NCBI GenBank assembly: GCA_964019415.1
Contig: OZ025888.1
Coordinates: 6,386,089-6,450,088, forward strand
Source: Ianthella basta
Taxonomy: Eukaryota > Porifera > Demospongiae > Verongiida > Ianthellidae
Reading direction: 5' to 3'
DNA: 64,000 nt
The position numbers and the translations under genes are program-made. Positions 24,432 through 36,955 of the stretch are shown in pieces; the stretch's first letter is position 1, and each line of letters opens with the position of its first letter. The notes under the pieces are model-generated. The model saw only the letters and a list, made by a program, of their open reading frames with translations, searched no databases and was not told the DNA's origin.

Positions 24432-24919
24432 ATGGACGAAGAGTGAGTGAACTTGCAGTGTTTGTACGGGTCGGGCAAGCGCTGGAGTAATGGTCCTTAG
24501 TACCACTTGTGTGCGGTGTGTCGAGTGCTGATGAATAACTGTGCACTCCACAGCCGATGTTCGGGTCATTCTAACTTAAGAGAGGTTTAGTTGTAATGAT
24601 TGCTTTTCATAGTCAGTCGAGGTCTTGGCATGAGGGCGTTTATAATGAGGTTTAGTACACATTCCTGGCGCTCACATGTTTCAGAAGTTAGGTGACCATG
24701 TTCGTCCTGTTGATGTGTGTCCACATATCTAGTGTGTAATGTGGCATGACTGAGTATGCTGGGGAGGTGTGTGGGCGGGTCCTGAGCCCTCACATGGTGT
24801 GAACAGGAACTGATAGATGATGTGTTCATTAAGTACTGTTTGTGTGCAGCTTTGACGGACCTGGGGGCGGGGGAGACTACAGTGAGGACGAGCAGTTTGA
24901 CGATCCCGATGAGGCACAG

Positions 24920-24951
<32 letters not shown>

Positions 24952-24959
24952 GTGTGTGT

Positions 24960-25010
<51 letters not shown>

Positions 25011-28000
25011 TGTGTGTGTGTACGTGTGTGTGTACGTGTGTGCGCGCGCGCGTGTTGTGTGTGCGTGTGTGTGTGTGAAGTATGATAAAAATGTACCATA
25101 TGTCAGGGCTATGTGGTATGTACTCACTTCCTTCCCATTTCATTGACTGAAGGAGACCTGTATTAGGGTCCTATTCCTGTTAGCTGCTTAATTTGGGCAC
25201 CATTCCCCAGTCACTGCCACCTCATCCTGTGGGCATGACCCTGCCATGGCTTCCATGGTCACTCACGTGTCCTTATTGATACCTCATGCCACGCTGCAGT
25301 CGCCGGTGGTCAGCCCCTCAACTTGTTAGTGGATGAGGTGGTGTCCACACCAAGGCTGTAGTGTGACTCACCAAATTACTGTTACAGTTTATTGATTTTG
25401 ATAAACAAGGCTTCTTTACTGATTTATTAGGTGTTTAGATATAGAATGCTAGGTAACCTGCACTATCTCCATCCCTCCCTCCCCTCCCTCCCTCCCCTCC
25501 CCCTCCCCCTCCCCCTTCCACTCCCCTTCAGGAGTATGAACAAGGAGAAGAGGAGAATGTAGAGTTCCTCAATGCTGAAGGCGAGTGTACTGTGTCTGCC
25601 TCTCTCTGATGTATCGTGTTGGAAGAGAGGAGTGAGGTGCTGTGGGGCATCAATTAATCCATGTTGAACAAGTCCTCAAACTGGGGGTTGTTTTTACAAC
25701 AGAAAATTGGCTAGCTATGATGTAGGGGCAAGGGAATAATATTGGCATTTCTAGGGTATATGGTTACCTTGGTAACCATGATAATAGCTTTGAACTTTAC
25801 TTTGCAGACTACCCGTCTCCTGTCATGCATATATCAATTTGCAAACCAGTAACAGTGGGTATGCTTCAGAAGCCTGCTGGAATTGGGTGAGGCGGCCTAG
25901 CCACTCCCGACCAATTGGGTGAGGCGGCCTAGCTACTCCCGACCAATTCAGGTTCAATTTAGACTTCTTCCAAAGTCAGAGGTCTTCCAAGTGCACTTGA
26001 AGTTCTTCCTTCCTATTCCTGCCTCCTCTGACGTCATCAGTAGAGGAAATTGATAAATTCTTCCTAAATTAAGTCATTTAGCCCACACCAAAGTGTCACT
26101 TTGGGCAGTCTACTAATGTAAACAAAGAGTTAAATTGTATTGTAGATTGAGATGACAAGTGTGATGGCATTGGCATTTGAGAGCTGCACCCTTGGTAGTG
26201 CCCATCACTTCCCCATCACTGATAGTCTGACATGTGCGATGAGTGTCAACACTGATGAAATGTTTGGTTAATAGCATTCTCCCCTATATTGGCTTCATTC
26301 TCCTGCTTTGGCTTCCTTAACAGCTTTTATCATGGCCAGCCATTCCTTTCAACATGTGGGGGTTTATGTAATATCCCTAAGGGGTCTGACTTCCCGGTCT
26401 GGTGTGGATAGAATGTGTTATGTCATTGCCCTGTTATCACCACCCTCCATGCCACCTTGTCATTTCCTGCATTAGCATAAAGCCAGTGGTAGCTGTCACA
26501 GGGCCTCATGCAGGGAGCAAGTGGTAGCTGTCTCAGTGCCTCATGCAGGGAGCAAGTGGTAGCTGTCTCAGGGCCTCATGCAGGGAGCAAGTGGTAGCTG
26601 TCTCAGGGCCTCATGCAGGGAGCAAGTGGTAGCTGTCTCAGGGCCTCATGCAGGGAGCAAGTGGTAGCTGTCTCAGGGCCTCATGCAGGGAGCTAGTGGT
26701 GGCTAACAGATCTGTGTGGGATGCGGAGTGGATAGAGCAACATAAAACAACTTTAAATAACTTGATGTTGAAGGAAAGTAGAAGGCAAGACAGAAGCGAA
26801 GGAAGAGGCAGCAGATGCCATACTTAATTGTGTTATCTGCTGCTGGGCTGCAGTCAAGGTTTAGTAGCTTGCCACATTCCCTAATGAGATTCATAATTAC
26901 TGGGCAGTAATGAGATTCATAGTTACTGGGTAATGTTGAGATTCATATCTGCTGTGTAGTGTATAATGAGATTCGTAATCACCACATAATTATGATAATG
27001 GTTTATGATTGTCCCTGCCTGTGCAGGTGCTGAGTCAGCAGCCAGCACAAAGCGCATCACCACACCCTACATGACCAAGTACGAGAAGGCTAGAGTGCTG
27101 GGGACCAGGGCACTGCAGATCAGGTGGGTGCTGGGGAGAGGTGGACCAAGGGCCCCTGGGTTGGCGTCAAATCGTTGGTGCATTGGCACTGCAGGTGTTC
27201 AGGTTGTGGCGTATTGATAATTAGTAGTAGGAATTGCTCCAGTGCACTGACACCAGCATGGCGTATACCAACTCACTGACACCAGTATGGCGTATACCAA
27301 CTCACTGACACCAGCATGGCGTATACCAACTCACTGACACCAGTATGGCGTATACCAACTCACTGACACCAGTATGGCGTATACCAACTCACTGACACCA
27401 GTATGGCGTATACCAACTCACTGACACCAGTATGGCGTATACCAACTCACTGACACCAGTATGGCGTATACCAACTCACTGACACCAGTATGGCGTATAC
27501 CAACTCACTGACACCAGTATGGCGTATACCAACTCACTGACACCAGTATGGCGTATACCAACTCACTGACACCAGCATGGCGTATACCAACTCACTGACA
27601 CCAGTATGGCGTATACCAACTCACTGACACCAGCATGGCGTATACCAACTCACTGACACCAGCATGGCGTATACCAACTCACTGACACCAGCATGGCGTA
27701 TACCAACTCAGCGACACCAGTATGGCGTATACCAACTCAGTGACACCAGCATGGCGTATACCAACTCAGCGACACCAGTATGGCGTATACCAACTCAGTG
27801 ACACCAGCATGGCGTATACCAACTCACTGACACCAGCATGGCGTATACCAACTCACTGACACCAGCATGGCGTATACCAACTCACTGACACCAGTATGGC
27901 GTATACCAACTCGCTGACACCAGCATGGCGTATACCAACTCACTGACACCAGCATGGCGTATACCAACTCACTGACACCAGTATGGTGTATACCAACTCA

Positions 28001-29369
28001 CTGACACCAGTATGGCGTATACCAACTCACTGACACCAGTATGGTGTATACCAACTCAGTGACACCAGCATGGCGTATACCAACTCACTGACACCAGCAT
28101 GTCACTTCTTAGTACATGCTGGCAAGGGCAGCTTGCCAATAATTAATTGACCCTCGGCGGAATGCGATCACGATAGCTGTGGAGACCTCACCCCCTTAAC
28201 CACCCCCCTCCAGGGATGGCGTCAATGCGGGACCCAGCAGGCTGGTTGTCATGTGAACCACAGAAACTCTGCCCCCCCCAGTCACGTGAACAGGGTTGCC
28301 CTGGCCAACCGTCACGTGGGCCAGGAGACTCCGCCCACTTGTCACGTGGGTCCTGGAGGCTCTGCCCACCCTGTCACGTGCATGCGTTCATGCTTGGGTG
28401 AGCAACGGGAGGTACCTGCTGGGCCCCAACACAGGATCACAGTATATTTCTTACTGGAGTGAACCTGTAACCTCTTGTCCATCAACTGAACTAGGAGGGA
28501 GGGAAAGGGCGGGACACACTTCGAGTCTCTGCCCACCGTGGCACTGACATCCTTCCTGTCGTGAACAACAAGCGTCGGTAGCGGTTGCCGCACAGCGCTC
28601 TAGCGGGGCGATTTGTTACCCGTTCAAATCTTAGCCATTTGGACTATCCGACCGTCCCATTGGTTTGACGGAGTATGACCCGGTGATCCCCTCGTCATGC
28701 ACCCCCGTACCACGTGCTCTCTGCATCACGTGCTGTATGGCACATGCTTACCTGTCCCTGGCCAATTAACCTGGGTTAATACCTACCTCATTAACCCACA
28801 CAAAATAGGCTAGCCAAACGAACACCCTCTACAGTGGCAGTACAGTGAACGTTTTGAATGGTGTGAACCTGTTTAATAACCTTCTTAGAGCATTCACCTG
28901 ACTTCCATCATCGGGCACGGTGCGTTTCAAACTGATTTGTGAGGTGATGCAAATGTCCATAGCAAACAAACAAACAAACAGAGATCTTGTGCATTATATT
29001 GAGGTTTAGTATAACAGCAGGCCTTTCTCCGCCCCCTGCAGCATGTGTGCACCGGTGATGGTGGAGCTTGAGGGAGAGACAGACCCACTGAAGATTGCCA
29101 TAAAGGAGCTTAAGTGAGTCAGCCACTTTTCCTGCATTAGCACACAACGGACTTCACCCCAGTAACTCCACCCCCCTCCCCCTGGGGAGCTAGGGTGGAC
29201 AGACCTGCATACAATGCATACACGTAATGTGTTTCATCACATGCACTGGACATCTTGGCTGTACTTGACCTCTGACCCCAGAGAAAAGAAGATCCCCATC
29301 ATCATTCGTCGGTACCTACCAGATGGAAGCTATGAAGACTGGGGTGTTGATGAACTGATTGTTGACTGA
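24432..29369 (+). CDS. POLR2F: RNA polymerases I/II/III subunit RPABC2 (RPB6)
   Basis: Shared subunit of all three nuclear RNA polymerases, needed for assembly and clamp stability. Six exons: 24432-24442, 24850-24919, 25532-25580, 27027-27123, 29042-29113 and 29282-29369. They total 128 residues (human 127). An acidic N terminus ([12 protein letters not shown], then [12 protein letters not shown]) precedes the near-invariant core: [49 protein letters not shown] and [20 protein letters not shown]. Exon 1 codes under four residues. Intron 2 begins directly in a (GT)n run. Intron 3 needs a GC donor (GAAG|GCGAGT) to keep the frame. Confidence 0.96.
24920..25076. repeat. (GT)n microsatellite starting at the POLR2F exon 2 donor
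   Basis: The donor GCACAG|GTGTGT is itself the first unit of an approximately 155-bp GT repeat with TACG interruptions. Confidence 0.9.
25583..26480. other. POLR2F intron 3, proximal part
   Basis: Unique sequence apart from a short direct repeat (GAATTGGGTGAGGCGGCCTA-like) at about 25880-25945. No exon or RNA gene recognised. Confidence 0.5.
26485..26700. repeat. 35-bp tandem repeat, about 6 copies
   Basis: In POLR2F intron 3. Unit GTGGTAGCTGTCTCAGGGCC plus CTCATGCAGGGAGCAA; nearly identical copies. Confidence 0.9.
27245..28100. repeat. 29-bp minisatellite, about 29 copies
   Basis: In POLR2F intron 4. The unit contains CACCAGTATGGCGTATACC then AACTCACTGA. Variants alternate CAGTATGG/CAGCATGG and CTCACTGA/CTCAGTGA. 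Confidence 0.93.
28101..29041. other. POLR2F intron 4, distal part
   Basis: Includes a stretch with several CACGTG-like sites (28283-28380, TCACGTG repeated five times) and a small AAAC repeat at 28967. No exon or tRNA was recognised. Confidence 0.5.
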
Positions 29370-29833
29370 CAACACACACACACACACACATGCACTTACG
29401 TACACACGTGCATCTTTTTATTACAACTCAAACATGGCTGCCCACAACTGATCTGCATGACAGTGTGTAGTGCTACAAGAGTTTGAATACAGAATGTCTT
29501 GTTGCAATGTTCAGTCAGTGTGTGCAGTGGATGCGTGGTCACGCAATGCACTAGTTATCTGAAGCTGTGAACTGATACATGGGACATATCTCTATTGCCA
29601 AGTGAATGTAGAAGTGAATGGATGATATTGCAAGTATGGAACAAGTGTGCATAGCATGGTTGCCATGGTGTCTCCATGGTTAAATTCCCTTTGAAGCCTG
29701 TGTGGAGGGGAGACAGATGTTATGTAGTCACAAGCACAATATTATGGGTCAACATGGGTATAAATATGGGTCAACATGCATGGGGCATCACAGCTTACAA
29801 ACAACTCACATTTATTGGAATGCATTGTCATGG
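29370..29833. other. Tail-to-tail intergenic, POLR2F / TIG receptor
   Basis: 464 bp between convergent stop codons. On the minus strand an AATAAA at 29811-29816 lies about 20 nt past the receptor stop codon and is a plausible poly(A) signal. The rest is probably the POLR2F 3' UTR. Confidence 0.55.
29811..29816 (-). terminator. Candidate poly(A) signal AATAAA of the TIG receptor gene
   Basis: Canonical hexamer on the minus strand, about 20 nt downstream of the TAG stop at 29834-29836. Confidence 0.5.
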
Positions 29834-32800
29834 CTACTGCTCTGGTGAGGGGAGCTCCACATCTGTCCCGTCATCCGAATCTGAGTGCACCTCTGCTGGG
29901 GGTGGGGTCCAGATAATCTCTACATCCTCAGTGAGGGGCTTACTCGCAGGCTGTGTTGTTGTTGATTTGGGCAGGCGTCTCTCAGGCAGGGCAGGCGGAG
30001 TGCTGCTGAATGTGCTGAGCATTACAAAGCTGTCGTCAAAGCCACAAAAGGCTTCCTCATAGATGCGTTCAGAGAGTGGGGTGGATGGTGTGTCACAACG
30101 AGAATCATCCTGACCAGGTTGAGGTGGGGCGGAGGCAGGGACAGGAATGGGAGGGAGAGGGGCACTAGACCCCGAAGAACCACCATGTGGAGGAGGAGGA
30201 ATCACCGTGGGGACCTCATAAGGCCGAGGCTCTCCCTTCACCCAGCGTCCAAGGGCCAGGAGCTTCTTGATGCCGCTGCTAGCCTCACCCGACTCTTTAC
30301 GGGGGGCGTGGTTAGTGGGCAGGGAGGCAGCCACCATGTTGGGCGTGTCATAGTGTGCACCACTATCCGACCTTCCCAGCTTCTTCACTGTGGCATAAAC
30401 ATGGTCTGAGGGAGAAGGAGTACGTGGGCGTGGTAGTGGGACGGTCTTTTGCACATGGTGAATAGTGGCCCCACTGACTGACTTCCTCCTCATTGGACGG
30501 GAGGGTGTGGCATAGGGGTGGCTGGCTGCAAAGGTGGGTTTGGTCCCATCAAGCAGTGGAGGCATGCCAGTACTCACTCTCCGGGTGGCGTTGGGGGTGT
30601 CATAGTGGCCCGTGCCGATGAAGCTGCTGCTCAGGGTCCTCCGCTTGACCTTCCGTGGCTGGTCATAGTGCTCACGTAGACCGGCTCCAGCCATGTCAGC
30701 TTTGAGGACAGTGTCGTCCAAGTTGTAGTAAGGAGTCTCCTGCACAAGGCTTGCCTCACCTGCTACTCCTTCTTCTTTAGGTTCTTCCGGAGACGTACAC
30801 CCTACTCCTCTCTCCACTCCAGGTGACTCAAAGGATATCTTCACTGTGAAGCTGTCATCACCTTCTGCTGTCTGTGGGACTGCAGACAGTGAGCTGCCAT
30901 CACCAGTCTCTCCAACGCTGTCGTTCTGGCTGCCGACTGTGATTCGCTCTGGGTCTGCGCTTGCACCACGGAGCTCAAACATGGGAATCTCCTGGTAGGG
31001 GTTGCCCTCACTACCCTCATCACTGCCGAGGGAGAACAGGTCGGCTGTTCCTTCACCGGCCGGACCAATTGCCACCCTGAACTGCTCTCTGGTGCGGTCG
31101 TCAGGGTGCTCAAGGACGTCACCGAGAACAAGTGGGTTGATGAATTCAGGGTCTCCAGGGCCAAGGAAGATTTCTCGCCGTAGCATTGAGCTCCGCCGAG
31201 ACAGTGCCACCCTGATAGACTCATTCCGCTTAATGCTGCTCCTGCTGGAGAGGGTTCTTGTAACGGGCCTAAAGATCCTCCCCACGTCTTTGCGCATACT
31301 GTAGCGGCCCCGCTGTTTGCAGTACAGGCAGACCAAGAGGACACTCAAGACCACCACCACTGCAGTCAGACCCAGGACCACAATGACAACAAATGCAATG
31401 GCACCACCACCAGACTCAAATGGGGCCACCCCAAAGGAGAAGCAGTTCTTGGAGCCTTGCCCACTGCAGCCATGGTTGCAGGAAGAGTCACAGGCTAGGC
31501 AGAGTCCAGAGGAGTTGTAGTACCCACTGGGACACTCTGTAATACAGACCCCATCCAGAAGAGATGAGTGTGCCGCACACTTCCAGCAGTCACCAGCTGT
31601 TGGTCCATTGCAGCCATGCAGGGCGGAGCAAAGGTGGTGGCAGGGCTGGCAGACCCCCTCAAGGTCCTGGTAGTGCAGAGCAGCGTCACACCCGGGCACA
31701 CAGAGAGTGGAGCCGTTGGAATACCTCAGAGCTGCCACGGCACACCTATTACACTGTGAGGGAGACGGTCCCATGCAGCCCTCGCTGCAGTAGCTGTGAC
31801 AAGTGAGGCATTGCAGCTGGTGCTGGTAGTAACCCGTTGGGCACTCCTCTGTACAGTACCTGGTGGGCGGGGCAGTGTTGGAGCTGTTCTCCACCGTGAA
31901 GTGTTTGCAGGTGTGGCAGTCGGTTGGTGAAGGACCACTACAGTTGTATGCAGTGTTACACTGCACGTGGCATGGGAGACAGGACTTGGAGGTGTGGTCC
32001 AGGTAATGCCCCATGGGACATCCATCAACGCACACTCCCCGATACGACACGTTAGTGCACCTGACACACTCGCTGGCTGTGGGCCCATTGCAGCCATAGC
32101 CGGGGTCACACTGAGGATCACAATCCTTACAAAACACATCTGCTGCGAAGGACTGTCCATACTGGTTGGTCTGGCACTTGGAAATACACTCGTGCTCCAC
32201 TGTGGAGAACATAGGGCAAGCAGCCACACAAGTGAGTAGCTGGGAGTATGGGTCTCTTGTCCAGAAAGACCCACTCGAGCATTCAAAGCAATCAGTATTC
32301 TCAGGACCATTGCAGCGGGTGCAGAGAGGGCTACAGTGATCACATGACTTGGAGGAGCTGTTCTGGAACTGGCCCGGTGGGCACTCAGCAATGTAGCTCC
32401 ACCCACTGTCCAACACCACCAGAGCACCCGTGTCCGACTCGACCACAACACTCCCTCCCTTGAGCTCCTCACCCGACTGAGTGAATCCTGCTACGACAGT
32501 GATGGAGTGGTTGGACACATTCAACACACTGAGCACTGGCACACCTGCCAGGAGCACCTCCACTACCGCTGTCCCACCTCCCAACAGCCTTACGCCCTCA
32601 ATTGTCACCTCCGTTCCCCCAGTACCATTGGTGGGAGTTACACTCCACACCACTCCAGGGGATGTGTAGTTGAAAGTGAAGGAGCTGTTGTGTGACATCA
32701 CGGTGCTGCCAGTGTCAGACACAACCAAAACAGCAACCAGCTCCTCATCGGGCAGTGGGGAGGGGAGAAGGGAGGGGCTGCCCACCCTTACAACAATGCC

Positions 32801-35800
32801 GGTGTCTTCACTACTCTCCACAGAGTGCACCTCAACTCCATTCAGCATCACTATCCTTGCCTCCCTCCCTCCAGCAAGCAGCCCTACTCCTTGTATCATG
32901 GCTCGTGTGCCAAACTGCCCAGTAAGCGGAGTGACTGAGTGGACGCTGGCAGGAGAGACATACTCCCAACTGTCAGGCAGCACGACTCTAGCACCTGTGT
33001 CACTGACCACCTCCACATCACCAATGAGGGCAGTGTCACTTCCCTCTGCCCTCACTGTCACTTCGGAGTCGTTGGCATGCTCAAGGATGGCCTGGACCCC
33101 ACCCAGACACACCCTCTCCACGCTTGCCCCTCCCCCCAAGAGCCTTAGACCCCTGATCACCACAAGGGTGCCCCTCTGGCCAGTAGAAGGAAGCACCGAC
33201 AGGATATGTCCTTCAGTTAGGTATTGGAAGCCTTTGCTCAGTCTCGCCACACGCCCCCTTGCATCTCGAACAAATATATCAGCCAGGTAGGGGTGTGGTT
33301 GAGGGGGGCGTGGCACGGCTATCCCAATGGTCCAGTTGCTGGTGTCGGTGAACAGCACTTGTGCAGGAGTGCTCCCAACATAGGCCCTTACGAGTGCACT
33401 GGGAGCGAACGGGAGCTGCAGAGTGAGTTGTGTGCCAAACTGGCCCACAGGAGGGCCCTGCACCACTGCAAGAGAGTAGTTGTGGAGGTACGTGAAGGAC
33501 CCTCCCTCTGACACACTGCCATCGGAGGCCTCCACCATCACCTTGCCACTACCGTTGTGAGAGGATGCACCTGCAATCACTACGATCTCCTCCGCAGTAG
33601 CCTCCACCACTCGGCTCACTGTCGACCCAGCCAGCGATACTCTAGCAACTGAGCCCCCCTTGGGAACTAGGTACTGCCCTAATATGTGAATAACATCACC
33701 TTCAACACCAACTGGAGGGGAAAGTCCCACTATCTCCCCAGGATCACTGTACACAAACTCATAGGGTGTCCTGGAGGTCACTGTCACTCCATCATCACGC
33801 ATCAACGTAACTCCACCCCTTGTTCCCCTGGGAGCCCCACCCACTCTCACTACCACAGCCGAGTCATTGATCGCCTGTATGAACCTCCCCTCAACTGTCA
33901 CCCCGGCTACACTTGCGTTGTAGAACCCAACACTGCCGTTGGCAATGGACAGTCCCATTACAGTAATGTAGGTTCCCCCCTGACCTGAGGTGGGGGAGAA
34001 TCCTGTAATTACCCCATGCTCTCGCTGGACAAAATAGCCTCCCTCGATGATGGCCCCTGACGTTGCCTCAAGTCGCACCTTGTCCGGTTGGGAGGAGTCA
34101 GCACTGGCCAGCTCCCCGTTACGAACCACAACAACAGAGTCGCTAGCACTCAGGACCTCAGCCAGCACTCTATTCAGGTACACCAGAGACAGGCCACTCC
34201 CACCACCTAGTAGGCCCCGCCCAACGATGGTAACAATGGTTCCCTTCTCCCCCTCACTCGGTAGCACACGCTCCACCTGTCCAGGTGCAGTGTAAGTCCA
34301 CACAGCCACTGCTGATGTCACAACAGCACCACTGACAGATGTAATGACCACCTTCCCCAGAACCGCCTCACCATAATGACAGGGTCCCACTCTTACGTGG
34401 ATGGAGCTGCTACTGCTGGAGGCGTGGTCAATGGTTGCCAGAACACCACTGAAGGACACCTGAGTGATGTTGCCAGCATGAGCAAAAAGGTGACTTCCGC
34501 TAATGACAACTGTAAGGGAAGAGAGTGGAGTGAGAGGGGGAGGGGAGGGGACAGAAGGTCAGGTTGGTGTACACAGTGTGTGGTGCATACTACAGAGCGA
34601 CCTTGCATACCCAGCTTGGACCAGATCCCTCACTGGACCAGATCACCCACTGGACCTGAGCCCCCACTGGACCAGATCCCTCACTGGATCAGATCTGCCG
34701 CTGAACTGGACCTGAGCCCCCACCGGACCTGAGCCCCCACTGGACCAGATCCCCCACTGGACCTGAGCCTCCACTGGACCTGAGCCTCCACTGGACCAGA
34801 TCCCCCACTGGACCAGATCCCCCACTGGACCTGAGCCCCCGCTGGACCTGAGCCCCCACTGGACCTGAGCCCCCACTGGACCTGAGCCCCCACTGGACCT
34901 GAGCCCCCACTGGACCAGATCCCCCACTGGACCAGATCCCTCACTGGATCAGATCTGCCGCTGAACTGGACCTGAGCCCCCACTGGACCTGAGCCCCCAC
35001 TGGACCTGAGCCCCCACTGGACCTGAGCCCCCACTGGACCAGATCCCCCACTGGACCAGATCCCTCACTGGATCAGATCTTCCGCTGAACTGGACCTGAG
35101 CCCCCACTGGACCTGAGCCCCCACTGGACCAGATCCCCCGCTGGACCTGAGCCCCCACTGGACCTGAGCCCCCACTGGACCAGATCCCTCACTGGATCAG
35201 ATCTGCCGCTGAACTGGACCTGAGCCCCCACTGGACCTGAGCCCCCGCTGGACCTGAGCCCCCACTGGACCTGAGCCCCCACTGGACCTGAGCCCCCACT
35301 GGACCAGATCCCCCGCTGGACCTGAGCCCCCACTGGACCTGAGCCCCCACTGGACCAGATCCCCCGCTGGACCTGAGCCCCCACTGGACCTGAGCCCCCA
35401 CTGGACCAGATCCCTCACTGGATCAGATCTGCCGCTGAACTGGACCTGAGCCTCCACTGGACCTGAGCCCCCACTGGACCTGAGCCCCCACTGGACCAGA
35501 TCCCTCACTGGATCAGATCTGCCGCTGAACTGGACCTGAGCCCCCACTGGACCTGAGCCCCCGCTGGACCTGAGCCCCCGCTGGACCTGAGCCCCCACTG
35601 GACCTGAGCCCCCGCTGGACCTGAGCCCCCGCTGGACCTGAGCTCCCACTGGACCAGATCCCCCGCTGGACCTGAGCCCCCGCTGGACCTGAGCCCCCAC
35701 TGGACCTGAGCCCCCACTGGACCTGAGCCCCCACTGGACCAGATCCCCCACTGGACCAGATCCCCCACTGGACCTGAGCCCCCACTGGACCTGAGCCCCC

Positions 35801-36651
35801 GCTGGACCTGACCCCACTGGACCAGCATGTTCATATTGGGTGAGAGTCACAAAGGACTACCATATGTGGTGGGGCACTTTGTGTAGTCTACGTATATACT
35901 CTACTCCACTGTGCACACATTGGCCATCAACAAGGCCTGCACCAAAGGGCAGAGGGCAGGAAGGGTCCCCAATGACCAAACGTGTCATGGAGCTACCATG
36001 AATGGCACATGCCGTGGCTGATTAGTGCTAGCATCCCACCCCAGGTGGTGGCCCTGTGGTCCTAAATGCATGCCTGTGGCTCAAACACCATGGGGGCTGA
36101 CAGCAGCCTTGTTGACAACATACACTGGTAATGAGATTCATTGCATTCTTCATTCCACTGCACTGTCCACATCACAGAACAAACATGCAATGAATACATT
36201 TACTACAGCCTTATACCTGAGGTAGAAGTGTTACAGTGGGCAGAAGGAATGGTGTCCTGCACCCCTTAACATTCACCCTGTGGATCCACCCCCACCCCGC
36301 CCCTTGTGTCACACCCACCCACTCACCCTTCGTTCCCCACTGTCCTGACGAAGGCGTAACTGCCGTGATGAGTCCTGGCTCCCTCAATTCAAATGCACCA
36401 TCTGCCTCCACCACAGCGCCCGAGTCTGCCATGAGGGTCATGCCCACCTGACCTCTCCCACTAACACTGGGCACCCGAACAACAACCTCCTCATTTGAAC
36501 TATTCAAAATGTCCGCTTTAACATCACCAATAAACACACTTTCCAGTGTCCCTCCATAGCCCAGCAAGTTCTCCCCAGTGACGGTAACAACGGTCCCGGC
36601 CTGGCCAAAGGGAGGGTCCACGCTTAGTATGGTCCCCTCTGGGAGGTAGGT
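29834..36651 (-). CDS. IPT/TIG-repeat, furin-like cysteine-rich transmembrane receptor, 5' end in gap
   Basis: I cannot assign a known name. Two exons are visible: 36327-36651 (running into the N gap) and 29834-34509; they join in phase (GTK|VVISG). From the N side there are at least nine IPT/TIG repeats, each opening with a pattern such as ILSVLPSTGQRGTLVVI (36651 to about 32391). Six cysteine modules follow with the signature CxGPxxxDC (about 32390-31420). One transmembrane segment (AFVVIVVLGLTAVVVVLSVL) lies near 31330-31400. The ~490-residue cytoplasmic tail has a basic Ser/Arg juxtamembrane part, then Tyr motifs YQEI, YYNL, YDQP, YDTP (twice), YATP, YATV, YEVP and YEEA, and an SH3-type PALPER. 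No kinase or phosphatase domain is present. Extracellular N-glycosylation sites are numerous. It looks like a signalling or adhesion receptor with docking sites. The signal peptide and any further TIG repeats are not visible. Confidence 0.85.
34612..35826. repeat. 17-bp minisatellite with higher-order structure, about 70 copies
   Basis: In the TIG receptor intron. Two unit types (CCCCCACTGGACCTGAG and CCCCCACTGGACCAGAT) alternate. A longer module containing GATCAGATCTGCCGCTGAAC recurs five times, showing larger-scale duplication. Confidence 0.93.
35827..36326. other. TIG receptor intron, unique part
   Basis: About 500 bp downstream of the donor at 36326 with no exon, RNA gene or repeat recognised. 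Confidence 0.5.
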
Positions 36652-36851
36652 NNNNNNNNNNNNNNNNNNNNNNNNNNNNNNNNNNNNNNNNNNNNNNNNN
36701 NNNNNNNNNNNNNNNNNNNNNNNNNNNNNNNNNNNNNNNNNNNNNNNNNNNNNNNNNNNNNNNNNNNNNNNNNNNNNNNNNNNNNNNNNNNNNNNNNNNN
36801 NNNNNNNNNNNNNNNNNNNNNNNNNNNNNNNNNNNNNNNNNNNNNNNNNNN
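36652..36851. other. Assembly gap (200 N)
   Basis: Run of exactly 200 N, probably a fixed-size gap of unknown true length. It hides the 5' exons of the TIG receptor (minus) and probably the 5' end of AFG1 (plus). Confidence 0.99.
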
Positions 36852-36955
36852 TCTGCATACAAGCTGTAGTGTGAGGTGTTGAGTGTACCGTGCATTAAGA
36901 TGCTGTGCCATCCCTTCATGTGAGGTGCCCTGGTGCGTGCTGGCTGTGCGTTCAG

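Noticed and set aside
28575..28645. Possible tRNA (GTTCAAATC T-loop-like string)
   Set aside because: The flanking bases do not pair into a T stem or acceptor stem, and no D or anticodon arm could be drawn.
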